Source: Gracilariopsis chorda
Taxonomy: Eukaryota; Rhodophyta; Florideophyceae; Gracilariales; Gracilariaceae
Reading direction: 5' to 3'
Assembly: GCA_003194525.1 (NCBI GenBank)
Contig: NBIV01000021.1
Location: 248,001 to 312,000 of the forward strand
DNA: 64,000 nucleotides
The position numbers and the translations under genes were made by a program. This document shows, piece after piece, positions 1 through 11,075 of this stretch. The notes under the pieces are model-generated. The model did not search any database. It saw nothing but the letters and a program-made list of their open reading frames with translations, and was not told the origin of the DNA. Numbering within the stretch: the stretch's first letter is position 1; the number at the start of each line of letters is the position of its first letter.

Positions 1-30
1 ATGCCAATGTGATGTGCCAATTAAAAGAGC

Positions 31-104
31 CCGTGCCGAGCACTTTGCAGTGCTTGCAATCACCGTGCCGACCACTTTGCAGTGCTTGCAATCACCGTGC
101 CGAC
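31..104. repeat. 32-bp tandem repeat, about 2.3 copies
   Basis: The unit begins CCGTGCCGA and contains CACTTTGCAGTGCTTGC. It starts at 31 and 63, with a partial third copy at 95. The first two copies differ at a single base (G or C at unit position 10). I see no function. Confidence 0.85.
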
Positions 105-635
105 GTCACTTGACACCCGTTTGCCGTCAGGATGTGCCTTCCCTGCCGAATAGCAAGCAAACTGTGCCTGATGATAGAGCGCATATTTAATTTTGAAGAG
201 ATATTTTTCTTCTGACACAAATTGTACCCCTGGTAACCTATCTTCGAAGGTACCGAAGGTAAGGGTTAGCGGTCAGAAGGGCTTAACTTGGAACACATTC
301 AAGACATTAAAAAATGTACAATTTTGCACTGCTTTTGGTATCACCCGCACCGATGGTAGACAAAGGGCTTAACTTGAGACAAAGACAAAGCTTGGACTTC
401 TTATCGTCTCTTGAATCTTGTGTTCTGTTTTGGCATAGTGGCGCTGAATCTTGTTAGTATAAACCGCCGTAGTGCAAAATATGGCAAAAATAACTTGGTA
501 GTTGCGGCAGTGTTAGGATAACGGACGCTCTTGCTTTCTTGAACGCAATGCAATGCCAAACGCGTTTGGTGCACGAATTGAAAAAAAAGCCAACATCTAC
601 ACAATAAACGTTAATCAGAACTAAAACGCTTCTCT

Positions 636-850
636 TTACAGCCTATGTACTATTCTTTCTTCTAAAAGGAAGACGCAAAAGCTTTTACCCTGGAGTACTT
701 CACATTCCATGGTTGCAGCCACTTTATTGAAGCTACGAAGGGTACATTTTTGCCGATTTTGGCACTCCCAAAACGCAAAGCTCCTGCAATTGACATCTTG
801 ATAGACATACTCTGTTTTCTGCTTTAATTTGGATCTGTGGTAGAAGTCAT
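636..850 (-). pseudogene. Possible FLYWCH-type zinc-finger remnant
   Basis: On the minus strand a frame of about 70 codons, between TAA stops, reads like a FLYWCH zinc finger: an aromatic-rich start (YDFYHRS), then FWECQNRQKCTLR, resembling the family's W-x-C then K-C core. The final histidine is not clear and there is no start codon. FLYWCH fingers are common in MULE transposases, so this may be a transposon fragment. This is a motif impression only, and a chance match is quite possible. Confidence 0.2.
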
Positions 851-1156
851 ATTTTTAGAAAACCAAAATTGGGCTAATTACAATGAAAATAAACAAGGTT
901 TTCTCATCTTCAGCCACCTTTTTGGCAAAAAGTCGTCTCAACTTAAGCCCTGTCTTAAGTAAAGCCATTCTGACCGCTATTACCGTCGTTTTGTTTGGCC
1001 CCATAAGAGTCAAAAATGTTTGGCAGAACGTTTTCATCACAATTTAGCGATGTAATTTGAGACCAGATGATCGAACTTCTTAAGTACAAATTCACATGCT
1101 CAGATTCCGAGCCTCAGAAGCGATTCTGACTCCAAGAAGGCCCGAAAGACGCCTCC

Positions 1157-1243
1157 AAAACGTTTGAAACGTTCGGCCAACCATACCACAGTCTGTGACG
1201 GTCACAGACTGTGGTGTGATTGGCCGAACGTTTCAAACGTTTT
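1157..1243. repeat. Near-perfect 43-bp inverted repeat (hairpin)
   Basis: Arms 1157-1199 and 1201-1243 are reverse complements with two mismatches and one central base (G1200). The outer part of each arm itself carries a short palindrome (CGTTTGAAACG). It lies 180 bp upstream of the methyltransferase-like gene at 1423. It could be a small foldback/MITE, a cruciform-forming site or a hairpin in a transcript. Confidence 0.9.
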
Positions 1244-1422
1244 GTAGTACAGCGGTTGTACACCTTCGCCCGACAGATCAAGCCCAGCTTCTACTCGCCC
1301 ACCCCAGCTCTTTCGAGAACCGGCGATAGCGAGTCGAATGTTCCCCACTTTCATTTCCAGTTCTCAGCAAAACGCGTCACACAAGCTTTCCCAGTTGTGC
1401 ACTTGCATCGAAAGGGGGCGTC

Positions 1423-2421
1423 ATGCCGACTGCGTTTTGCAGACCACTCAAGCTGGATAACCCTCCTCGTCACCTTATCCTCATCACAACACTCCTTCTC
1501 GTCCCTGTCCTTACGCTGTTGACACTATCATTCAACGCCCATAGACTCAATCGCTTATCATTTAGCTGCAGCAGTCGAACCGCACCGCAACATGGTGGCG
1601 ATTGCGAGGCGATCGGAGAGCCTCGCCGACCCTCCTGGGCATGTACACAGAATATGAAGGACGCAATTCCCGAGTTCATATCGCTTTACAACTCACGACC
1701 AATTCAAAACAACTTTGGCGGTGTTCTGTTTGACCACGCGTTTGCACTGTGGTACACGCTTCGAATGGAACAGCCCAAGATAGTGATCGAGAGTGGTGCT
1801 TTCAAAGGTCTCACCACATGGCTTATCCGAGAGGCACTTCCGGCTGCACGTATAATTTCAATTGATCCTGCAAACAGAGCTCGTACATTGCGCGGTGTGG
1901 AGTACATGACAGGGAACAATTTCACAGACTTTGCGAGCATTGACTGGGCCGCAAAGGGAGTCAACGCTCAGGATACCATTGTGTTTCTGGATGATCACCA
2001 AAGTGCGTTCCGACGAATCTTTGCGGAGAACAAGCATTCGTTTACGCGTTTCATCGTTGAGGACAACTATGATTACCTCAAGGGAGATAACATGAGCTTG
2101 AAATGGGTGTGTGAACGCTCAAGAAAGTCACTGTGGCAGGGAACTGTACGCGACAACTTTGGAAAGAACAAAACATCACAGAGCTGGGAGCAGCATTTGG
2201 AGCTTGGTGAACGTCTGAATTCTTCATTTCGTACCTATTACGAGTTTCCGCCTTTGGCTTCTTCCTCAATGACTGGACAAACTCGGTATGATGAACTTCA
2301 TTCCACGCCAGCCATTGTGACGGATCGCGCTTTCTTTGACAAACATCTTTCTCGCTTTGACAAGCGACAGTTTGCAGGGTACACTCATTTGTGTTTCGCT
2401 GAGTTGCTTGCAGCTACTTGA
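1423..2421 (+). CDS. Type II membrane protein with a methyltransferase-like domain
   Basis: The predicted protein has 332 residues. Residues 1-16 are short and basic, residues 17-37 form one strong hydrophobic helix, and the rest would lie in the Golgi/ER lumen (signal-anchor topology). The soluble part has a Rossmann-like order: IVIESGAFKG (120-129, glycine-rich loop), IISIDP (144-149, acidic end of strand 2), an acidic TIVFLDDH stretch (185-192) and IVEDNYDYLKGDN (211-223). This arrangement resembles SAM-dependent methyltransferase-fold proteins related to TylF/cephalosporin-hydroxylase-like families found in algae and bacteria. A role in modifying glycans or small molecules is inference. 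The ATG at 1423 is the first that includes the anchor. There are no introns. The downstream neighbour on the same strand is more than 1.5 kb away, so it is independently transcribed. Confidence 0.75.
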   Translation: MPTAFCRPLKLDNPPRHLILITTLLLVPVLTLLTLSFNAHRLNRLSFSCSSRTAPQHGGDCEAIGEPRRPSWACTQNMKDAIPEFISLYNSRPIQNNFGGVLFDHAFALWYTLRMEQPKIVIESGAFKGLTTWLIREALPAARIISIDPANRARTLRGVEYMTGNNFTDFASIDWAAKGVNAQDTIVFLDDHQSAFRRIFAENKHSFTRFIVEDNYDYLKGDNMSLKWVCERSRKSLWQGTVRDNFGKNKTSQSWEQHLELGERLNSSFRTYYEFPPLASSSMTGQTRYDELHSTPAIVTDRAFFDKHLSRFDKRQFAGYTHLCFAELLAAT

Positions 2422-3879
2422 GTGGTGACGCCCTTGAGATGTTGTAGATAGAAGCCAACCTGTTTTGGCGTGAAGAAACGTCGATGAGAGTGGAGCGCTA
2501 CGCCACGCAGATAAGCGTGAAAGACAGCCCTTTTCTAGCTCTTTTTCTTGATACAGGATACTGATTGATACTGTACACGTACCTTTGGTACCAACGGATA
2601 CCCAATGGTACACAGTATGATCCACAGAAAGGGCATGAGTACGGCACCGGTGGAAGGCACGGATTATTGCAACCAAAGTTCAAACGGCAGTAAATACCAT
2701 TTTATTTTGCACAGTTTCGGTGGCCAGAACATTCATACTTTGTTTGAATACTTTGGTTGAGCATTGCTGGCGTGCGTACCAGATCCTGCGAAGACTTTTG
2801 GAGGAATGTGAAGAGTATTCGCAAGCACAATCCCATGATTGGTGGATGTGGAGCCGTGTGGAGAGGTGGGAGGGTTGCAAAAGCAAGAACGGCCACTTCA
2901 ATGCTGATGGTGCGCGACGACGGAGATGCGGAGGACAGATTCACAGCACAACTGCCATTCCCATATCCTCGTCGTTGTCCCCTTTACGGAATTGCCAACA
3001 CAAACTACATTGTCGTTCCTTCAATTGCCAGTGCGTCTTTCTTCCCTATGAAGACAGCGGGCAAGTCTCGACCTTACCGCCGCCGTCGTCGTCCGTCGTC
3101 GTCGCGGCCCTTGGCGATCGCTCTTTGATAGTGCTGAGTGTCCTACATGCTACGCTGTCCTCACCCTGCAGTGTCGGTAGTACTAGGCCTCTTCAGATTA
3201 CTGACTGCTTCCCCTATCAGCTCCGCTCCTTCGCTCGGGCGGGCTTGGTGGCGCAGCAGAGCGCGGCTCAACGCCTGGACGGCACTGGACGGCCCATCCA
3301 TGTATCGTTGGTACAGTTTACCAACGGTAAGGTTACCAACGGTAACTCTTCCCTTTTATATGGTGAAACCAACCTTGCACGGCGTGGGCCGCTCTATACA
3401 GAGTTGTTGAGGGCCTCCGGACTCCAGAGGCACCTTGCTCTGTTTAGAGGAATCACAACAGTCACGGCGCAATGCACCTCCAGAAGTGCGATTTCCAAAA
3501 TTTTCTCGGACCAGCCAACTGTGATGGACTGCGTACCGATGTGATGAGTTACGTAAATATGCCCTTGTGTTGTAGGCTACCAGGGTATTTTGATGCAAGA
3601 CAAGGTCGCTGCAGGGACGCAAGATTGCCAAGTGTTTAGTCTCCCAGGCGGCAGGTCGTGGGACCCGAAAATGGTTAAGCAGCGTGGATGCAAAACCATG
3701 TGGACACAAGCGCGCATGCTGCCTTGGAAAGTCATGGCAACTGCCCATGTTTTGACTTTCTAAATTCACGCTCTTCAACGGCTCGTGACCCACAAGTGCG
3801 TCGCATCGACTGAGATTACGAGAGCGGCCGCGGCGACACCTTTTACCCCACATCCCTCATCTCAAGCTGGTCATCTTAA
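2422..3879. other. Intergenic, no recognised gene
   Basis: Several overlapping open frames exist (the longest is 2720-3544, plus), but none has a recognisable domain and their composition is uneven. A short direct repeat (TTACCAACGGTAA-like) lies near 3318-3345. The segment probably holds the 3' end of the upstream gene and the promoter or 5' leader of the Sel1-repeat gene. Confidence 0.4.
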
Positions 3880-3942
3880 GCTCGCCAGCCTGTTGTCATC
3901 AACGAAATACCCTCTGCTACGAAACCTCCGCTACACCCAGCA

Positions 3943-6900
3943 GTGCCCATCGACGAGTCACATGCAACCTTTGCTGCCTGCTTACATTGGAGGGTGGACA
4001 AGAAATACGTGGACGCCCTGGTCAGCCTCCTTCATCGGTGGGGAGAAGCCAAAAACGTTGACGCAATGCTCAGCCTTCGACGGTGGCGTAAATTCAAAGC
4101 CAATCGCGTCGACAGAGACGCACCAGATCCCATTGCCCTCTACGAACGTGCCATAAGAGAAGACGGAAATGTCGAGGCCATGGTTCGCCTTGGCGCTCTA
4201 CTTGTGCAGCCGCAAGACGCGGTGCGTGCTAAGGAGCTGTACGAGCGCGCCATCGACGACGGCGGTAATGTCAAGGCCATGTGCAACCTTGGCGCTCTGC
4301 TCGAGCAAGGCGCGGAAGGTGTGCCGAGCGACGCAGAACGCGCAGCGACGCTGTATCACCGTGCGATTGAGGAAGGTAGAAATGTCGAAGCCATGGTTCG
4401 CCTCGGCGCCCTGTTTGAGCGAGGCACAGACGGCGTGGGGCCAGATGCAGTTCGCGCTAAGGGGCTGTACGAACTTGCTATAAAAGAAGGCAATCATGTC
4501 GGTGCCATGTTCAACCTCGGTGTTCTGCTTCAAAATGGAGCAGAAGGCGTGTCGCAAGACGCAAGGCGTGCTACGAAACTGTACGAGAAAGCCATTGAAT
4601 ACCACGAAGATGTCAAAGCCATGTTGAACCTTGGCTTTCTGTTTCAACAAGGAGCGGAAGGCGTAGAGCGAGACGCAGCGCGTTCTAAAGAGTTGTACGA
4701 ACGTGCCATCCGCGAAGCAGGAAGTGGCAGCGCAATATGCAAGCTTGGCATTTTGCTTGAGCAAGGCGCGGAAGGCTTGCTGCAAAACCCAGTGCTCGCT
4801 AAGGAATGTTACGAACGTGCCATAAAAGAGCACGGAAATGTCGACGCCATGCTTAGGCTTGGCGCTCTCCTTGGGCAAGGCGCGAAAGGCGTGCAACGAG
4901 ACGTACTGCGTGCCACGAAACTGTATGAACGAGTAATTGTCGAAGACGGAAATGTCAACCGCATGTTTCACCTTGGTGTTTTGTTTGAACAAGGCGCGAA
5001 GGATGTGAGGCAAGACGCAGTGCGCGCTAAATCGCTGTACGAACGTGTCATTGAGGACGGAAAACACGTTGAAGCTATGCTTCGCCTCGCCCGTCTTTTG
5101 GCGCGCGGGGCTGCTGGCGTGGAAAGAGACGCACCGCGCGCTGTCTGCCTGTACGAACAAGCGATTGCAGGGAAAGGCAATGCCGATGCCATGTTTCAAC
5201 TTGGTATTTTGTTGCGCGACGGCGCCGATGGGGTAGTGAAGGATACAAAGCGCGCTAAGGAGCTGTTTGAGCGCGCTGCCATGGAAGCAGGGCATGTAGG
5301 ACCCATCGCAAACCTCGGCTCTCTGCCTGCAGACGGCGCTGAGGGCGTGGAACGAGACATACCGCGCACTGTGACGCAGCACGAACTGGCCATAAGCGAA
5401 GATGAAGACGTCGCCGCCATGGTTAGCCTTGCTAATCTGTTGGTACTTGGTACGGGCAGTGTGAAACAAGATTTACCGCGCGCCGTTGCCCTGTACGAAC
5501 GCGCAATTACCGAAGGTGAACACAGGGACGCTATGGTCAATCTTGCTCTTCTTCTGCAGGTCGGTGGTGATGGCGTGGAACGGGACTTAAAGCGTGCAGC
5601 TGATTTGTTTGCGCTGGTCACTCGCCATGACCGCAACATGGATTTCAGAACTGGGCATGGCCGTCATTTGAGACCAGTCGAACATAATGATGCATTCCGT
5701 ACTGCTGTGCTGCGCAAACTCAAAGGAGGCGAAGGCATTCATCACACTGCAAAGGAAGATTTCAGTGGCACCCCTGTAGCACTCGGAGGTGTACACATGC
5801 ACTTCAACTCAAATCCTGATCCTCATGCGAAAGACCAACGTCTAGACAAACGCGAAGCCCCATTTTTTTACGAGATTCGTCACTTGATTCAGCAATCCAT
5901 ATCAGCAATGCAAGAACCACAGTCAGATGACGCGAAACTCAGAAAGCTCGAGCTTCAAGATGCCAGACTCCGCGCGAATCAAGACAAGCGAGTCACAGAA
6001 CATATCAAATGCATTGCTGATAGCGTCGCACCCTTTTTCGTTGGATGGAAACTGCGTCTTGTCCTCGCAGTAACGGGTTGGACAAAAGGTTCCGAAATAG
6101 AGTTAGACGACTGTGATAAGGCTTATGCGATAACGAAAAGGTCTTTTCCTTCAAATCTAACCAAACAGGAGGAAGAAGTGTGTGGAAGAGTAGAAAAACT
6201 GTTGCGGACCCTAGGAATGTCAGAAATGGAGGACTTTGCGGAGGCAGACCTGAGTGAGATCCGAACGCTTTTCAGTCAGCTCAAGACAAGAACAACATGG
6301 GAAGACTTTGAACAGCTTGACGACAGCGCAGCGATTGCATATGCTGATTTCCACCAAGTGCTAGATGGTGTCATCGCTAGAGAAATCACAAACTGTTTGC
6401 TCGACTGTGAGGAGAAGCCAGGGTTTCCGACTTATGCCATATCCGTCAATGTGGAGGGGTGTCCTGTTCGCTTGGGCGTAAGATTCATGGGAGCCGATGC
6501 CTACGTAGATTTTAAAGGATATGTGAGGCGGATAGCATCTTTTGAATCCAAGACCGGTTCTGACATAGCCCTTCTGCATGTAGATGGACCATGGCTCGTT
6601 GGAAAGGGAGTTGTCAGAGGGACTGTGCACGATGTCGGACCGGTACAAGTCGCGGGACCCCGATCTTTAACTAAAGTTGCCGGCGAGATGTGTGGTAAGA
6701 ATTCTTCACCAAGCCGCAAAACTATTGCATCGTGGAGGAAGGAATTTGCTCTCATACTGTCCACATCAGATCTCTGGTTTAGCTGGAGAAAGGTTCACAC
6801 CAAATGTGAAGTTCTCCGATGCAAAAACGGACGAATGGTCGTGACAACGTCTTATCTGACATTTACGCGAACCCTTGGTACCAGTATAACAATGGAGCTG

Positions 6901-7389
6901 GGGCTAGAACTTGCCCAAGAAGAGACTGTGACGGATCCCACAGACAGAGAAGTGTGCTTTGATGAAGTAGTAGCACTAATAGGAGCAAAAGTTGTCCCGG
7001 AAGTGCTAGAGAATACTGCAGATGATGAGATAGCACGAGCTCTGTATATTTCGTCGAGTTGGTTCAGCACCATGGGTCCCAAAGCCAGGCCAGGAATTGG
7101 CTGTGCCTGGGGGAACACACTTATTGACCGACCCGAGGCGGAAATGGTTGACTGGCTACCTACAACACGGGAGATCGTGATGGCTGGATGGAAGCTCGTT
7201 CCGACGGCGATGACACCTACTGGAAGGAATTGGGGCCCTTTGCAAACTGGACAGCGAAGCAGACGTACAGAAGAAGACGAATTCGGGCGGGCAAAGTGCC
7301 ACCTCGCCCCCAAGCAGTGTATCGGTCCTGTCGATTCCGACCATGTATCTCTTGAACATTGTGTGTGGGGAGGGAGGGTGAACCGGTAG
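3943..7389 (+). CDS. Large Sel1-repeat protein with unrecognised C-terminal half
   Basis: The open frame runs from 3880 to 7389; the protein from the GTG at 3943 has 1,148 residues. Residues about 39-560 are at least 13 Sel1-like (TPR-related) repeats of about 38 residues, with the pattern A-M-x-x-L-G-x-L-L-x-x-G-A-x-G-V-x-x-D-x-x-R-A-x-x-L-Y-E-R-A-I. Such arrays are protein-protein scaffolds, for example in ER quality control or signalling. Residues 560-1148 form no domain I recognise; they include charged helices (about 650-700) and a beta-rich, Cys- and Trp-containing end. The start is uncertain. The first in-frame ATG is at 4066, but repeat-like sequence already begins upstream of it, so either an upstream exon exists or the gene starts at a non-ATG. 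The sequence CCAGCAG just before 3943 could be a splice acceptor. The last residues are low in structure. No partner can be named. Confidence 0.8.
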   Translation: MPIDESHATFAACLHWRVDKKYVDALVSLLHRWGEAKNVDAMLSLRRWRKFKANRVDRDAPDPIALYERAIREDGNVEAMVRLGALLVQPQDAVRAKELYERAIDDGGNVKAMCNLGALLEQGAEGVPSDAERAATLYHRAIEEGRNVEAMVRLGALFERGTDGVGPDAVRAKGLYELAIKEGNHVGAMFNLGVLLQNGAEGVSQDARRATKLYEKAIEYHEDVKAMLNLGFLFQQGAEGVERDAARSKELYERAIREAGSGSAICKLGILLEQGAEGLLQNPVLAKECYERAIKEHGNVDAMLRLGALLGQGAKGVQRDVLRATKLYERVIVEDGNVNRMFHLGVLFEQGAKDVRQDAVRAKSLYERVIEDGKHVEAMLRLARLLARGAAGVERDAPRAVCLYEQAIAGKGNADAMFQLGILLRDGADGVVKDTKRAKELFERAAMEAGHVGPIANLGSLPADGAEGVERDIPRTVTQHELAISEDEDVAAMVSLANLLVLGTGSVKQDLPRAVALYERAITEGEHRDAMVNLALLLQVGGDGVERDLKRAADLFALVTRHDRNMDFRTGHGRHLRPVEHNDAFRTAVLRKLKGGEGIHHTAKEDFSGTPVALGGVHMHFNSNPDPHAKDQRLDKREAPFFYEIRHLIQQSISAMQEPQSDDAKLRKLELQDARLRANQDKRVTEHIKCIADSVAPFFVGWKLRLVLAVTGWTKGSEIELDDCDKAYAITKRSFPSNLTKQEEEVCGRVEKLLRTLGMSEMEDFAEADLSEIRTLFSQLKTRTTWEDFEQLDDSAAIAYADFHQVLDGVIAREITNCLLDCEEKPGFPTYAISVNVEGCPVRLGVRFMGADAYVDFKGYVRRIASFESKTGSDIALLHVDGPWLVGKGVVRGTVHDVGPVQVAGPRSLTKVAGEMCGKNSSPSRKTIASWRKEFALILSTSDLWFSWRKVHTKCEVLRCKNGRMVVTTSYLTFTRTLGTSITMELGLELAQEETVTDPTDREVCFDEVVALIGAKVVPEVLENTADDEIARALYISSSWFSTMGPKARPGIGCAWGNTLIDRPEAEMVDWLPTTREIVMAGWKLVPTAMTPTGRNWGPLQTGQRSRRTEEDEFGRAKCHLAPKQCIGPVDSDHVSLEHCVWGGRVNR

Positions 7390-10300
7390 CTAGTTTAGTC
7401 TCGTTGGCTGTTTGAGTCTGACCTCATATTCGGTTGAATCTCCACAAACAAATTGTGATAACAACTCCATCGCGTGCTGGGCATGCTCTGTCACTCCCCA
7501 AGGTCGGGAGTATGCTATATTTCAAGTCGCATACATTCTCTTCAGTTTGGGATTCTACGAGCTACATTCGGGTTTCTAGCCATATATCCCGTGCCCACCC
7601 GATTCTTATTGAGACTATGTCGCCACAAGCTGTGTGCAATGCGAGCCGAACAACGCCTTGCTGAGAAATGGGTCACGCTCCTTCTGTCAGCATGGTGAGC
7701 ACTACAACCAGTACGTACGTCAGTGTTACACTTGTGAGCGGAAATCCTTCATCGACTTTTGTCTTCACTGGAGCTGCGTAATGGTGCACTGAGCTTCCAT
7801 CAAATCAAGCTGTGATGAAAGCTTCGCGTGCTATGTGCACAGGGTTAGATTGCTAACCGCTACTGTTTCGAGAGCATTCTTCTTCTCTATTTTGGGTTCA
7901 ATATGTCTGATTACGACATACTGATAGAGGTTCTTTCTTTTTATGAGATAAACCTCTCTCTCCTAAGAAAGGCTAACAACTTCTGTGGCCACTGGCGGAC
8001 TATCTCCGCCAGAGTCCTACCTTTTCTCTCTACTGCGGCAGGAAGCTCGCGTCTCCTAGAATCTGTCCGCTTAGGACAACGAAGCACATAGTGTTCAGCG
8101 CTGTTGATAGCGTGCGTGTTACATTCACATTGTGATGGTTTCCCTTCTATGTATGTGAACAAACGAAAGAGATAAAAATTGATGTCGTAAAGCGTTATCT
8201 CGAAGAGAGTGTGCATGCTATTTGGTATTCATGCTACATCGTGCCGAAATATCTTGTTTCTCATTGCAATAGTAACAATAATAATACTTATATGAGGTGT
8301 ATGGCAATAGACTTATAACTGAAACAGAAACATCGTGCACCCAGCTAGTCCAGGTCTTGTCCAGAAAGTGCTTTTTTGGACTTGTGGGTGTTTTCAAGAC
8401 TTAACCGAATTATATAAGTACTGTGAAGTTAATATCAATATTTTTCTGTTCAGTAGTGAGTGATTCAGTTTGTTGGGATGAGACAATCTGATTCTGTTGG
8501 GGTGCTTCGATCTGTTCTTGTTGGGTTGCGATCATCTGGGTCTGGGTGCTTGTAACTTGTTCTTTTTTCTGAGAGTTAAACGTGAAGTTTGCGTCGAAAC
8601 TAATTTCCTTCGAGCCCGCCAAGCTTTTTAGAATAGCCATGAATTTTAGGGCCAAAAGGCAAGTTTGTACGACATGGACAGCCATGTGTGTTGGAATGAA
8701 GATGTATTGGTTTGTCAGGTAAGATTGGATGAAGAATTAGTAAGATCTTTTTTGTTTTCAGGTACGCAGCACTCTGAGGTAGTTATTAGGGTGCAGCGGA
8801 AGAGGTTCGGATACAAGAGTTCTTTATCTGCTGATCAAAATGCGGTTGTTGAGAAATGAATGCTATCAATTCTGGTTAAAGTTGCTCTGTTGTAAAGAAG
8901 CGCTTATGGATTGTTGCGGATTCCGTAGTATCCCATGAGGGGTCTGAAATTTTTTTTGGGGGGGTTTAGATAACTATTTCCGGATTAGTTGTAGAGAATC
9001 AGTTTCATTCATAGCTACTATTCTACAAAAAAACGGTAGTGCTTTGTCACAGATTTCTATGCATCCTATTGTTACATAAATTAAAAATCGATATATTTCA
9101 TGCAACCTCTTATGTTTTTACCACGTTGCGTGGACTTTTGGGAAAGCTGCGAGAATCGCGCTGGGCTGCTTGATTTCATGCGGCTGGGGTCATAACTTTC
9201 TCGCCCTGATCATGCCAAAGGTCACGAAAGCACTTACGCAACGCCCGTGGGAGGAGGGAAGGCATGAACTGCGGATAGAGCCAATATCTGCTTTAAAACC
9301 AACGATTCGTAAGCGCGCTAAATTCCTCAAATCTTCAGTTGCGAGGCAATTCCAGATAGTATGCGTGTATCTTTATCTAATTGCATAGTGATGACTGAAT
9401 TGAAAGCCTATCAGATATGTGTAGGTACGGTAGGTTGGGTCTCCCAAATTGCAAACCCATACGTAATTATCCCAGGCGTTGTGCTCGTGGTTCACTTTAG
9501 CAGCTGATGGAGGGGAGCATCAGTTCGGATCGGTGCGAAAGGGTACAGGAGAACTGTCTTGATTTTCGTAGAGAAGTGGAAGGCTAGCCTCCATCTGAAA
9601 ACAAGAAGAATTCATGGTGGTCATCGAAATAGCAATTAAACATCCAAACCTTGAGAATTGTTGTGCAAGTCCGAAGTTTGTGCTTGGGTAGAACAAGTAT
9701 ACGTAGATTGCCGTCAATTAGTTTAGGGGTAAAGGGTTAAAGGGCTAGCCTTTTTACCAACTGTATCGGTTCTTTTCTGGAGATGCGCAGATCAGCCCGT
9801 TGCCTTCTTATTGCTCTGGCAATGGGAAGACAGCGGGGAAATTGCAGCGGCGCCAGCTAGAGAACAATGAACGATTCCACACATCGCGATGGGCCAGTGT
9901 TCAGAATCGTGAAGGCTGAAAGATGCAGAGCCGGTCAGTGCCTTTTGCACAAGATTCAGTGCCAAAGCGCAACATGCTTTGCGTGCTGAAACGTCACCAT
10001 TGGTGCTCGGCAAGGGACAACGAACACAGTGACAGCGGTTAAGAACTAGAAAAGAACAAGCAGGTGTGAAAGGCTAGGTTCATGGTCACCATGGTAAGTG
10101 ATGACGACGCTCCGATTTGCAAACTGTGGTCAAATGTTTGGCGAATTTTGGACTTGATGAGTGAGCGGCTTCTCAAAACGAGTATTATGTAGCGACGCAA
10201 CGCAATGGAACACTGTAGCATTAGTGCTCGCGCGCAACTGTGGAATGCTGGAACGCGAAGAAAGAGGGCGATGTGAAGCGCCTCGCTGGCGATTTCGTTG

Positions 10301-11075
10301 TCGGCAGCTGAGCGGGCACAAAAGCGAACTGCCGTGGCACATGAATGACGAGTCGTCGTCGCATGCCGAGGGGGGGGAGCGGAACAAGTTAACGAGCGCG
10401 TGCAACCGCACAACAAGCTCAAAAGCGCAGCAAAGCGGATGGGAAGAGCACATTCGCGAGGATATTTGTCAGACCGCCACGCACAACCACGGAACAGGCA
10501 GAAAGCGCGACAGCCACAAAACAGCCCATTCCCAGACACGATTGCGCGCACCGCGAGTTTTACCGCAAGCGCGGAAGAAATGGGCGCGCCATATGGCAAG
10601 AAGGCTCGCAGCCACAGCCATGCACTGGGCGGCGTTCCACCGCGCAGCAGCGATACGCCGCGATTCGGGAGCAGCGCAGCCAATTGGTGCACAGTCGCGC
10701 AGATGTTTGCACCAACCGTCAGCGGAGGCGTTTCGCACTGCTCAAGTAGGGCGCTCGGAACAGCGCTCGTTCAGTGGCGCAGTCGACGGCGGCGTCAACC
10801 AACACCGACTCGACCCGTGTACACATGGCGCCGAAATGTGAGCTCGCGCGCCGTCACTCGCTGTGAACCCGCGTTCTCGCATCACGTGGTGCCAAGCAAC
10901 CGACACTGCTCTGCCGTCGGTGCACTAATTTCGTCTCCCTCCCCGCCCGCCCCACCTCTTCGCCCTCCTTCTCCCGTCGATCCATGTCGCCCTAGCCGAC
11001 AAGCCTCAAATTCGACCCGCGCCCTGTCTTCGTTGCCCGCCAAGGTCGCCCTTTCCAGCCTCAACTCCCCTCAAA
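7390..11075. other. 3.7-kb intergenic stretch, no recognised gene
   Basis: I find no supported gene. A minus-strand ATG frame at 8410-8685 (91 aa) has a glutamine/threonine-rich tail (QTQ, QQEQ, QQNQ) made by an imperfect tandem repeat near 8450-8560; it could be a small real protein but nothing else supports it. AT-rich sequence at 8940-9120 includes T and G homopolymers. From about 10200 the DNA turns GC-rich and C-skewed towards the HAT-repeat gene, probably promoter and 5' leader; long overlapping frames there (10161-10841, 10039-10692) look like composition artefacts. Confidence 0.4.

Larger units (their letters stand above)
1..1156. other. Gene-free left edge with repeat debris
   Basis: I see no convincing protein gene here. 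It contains a 32-bp tandem repeat (31-104), a weak FLYWCH-like zinc-finger remnant on the minus strand (636-850), and the motif GGGCTTAACTTG twice (near 276 and 365), with a near-complement around 938-950. The short open frames at 401-604 and 855-1040 on the minus strand have no recognisable features. Confidence 0.5.

Noticed and set aside
2720..3544. 274-residue plus-strand frame
   Set aside because: No domain, uneven composition, several overlapping alternatives of similar length; not distinguishable from chance.
4198..5469. 423-residue open frame antisense to the Sel1 repeats
   Set aside because: It mirrors the repeat array exactly; codon bias of the sense repeats keeps the opposite strand open. 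No independent features.
8450..8560. Possible CRISPR-like repeat near the Gln-rich frame
   Set aside because: The units are imperfect, short and adjacent without spacers; a simple tandem repeat.
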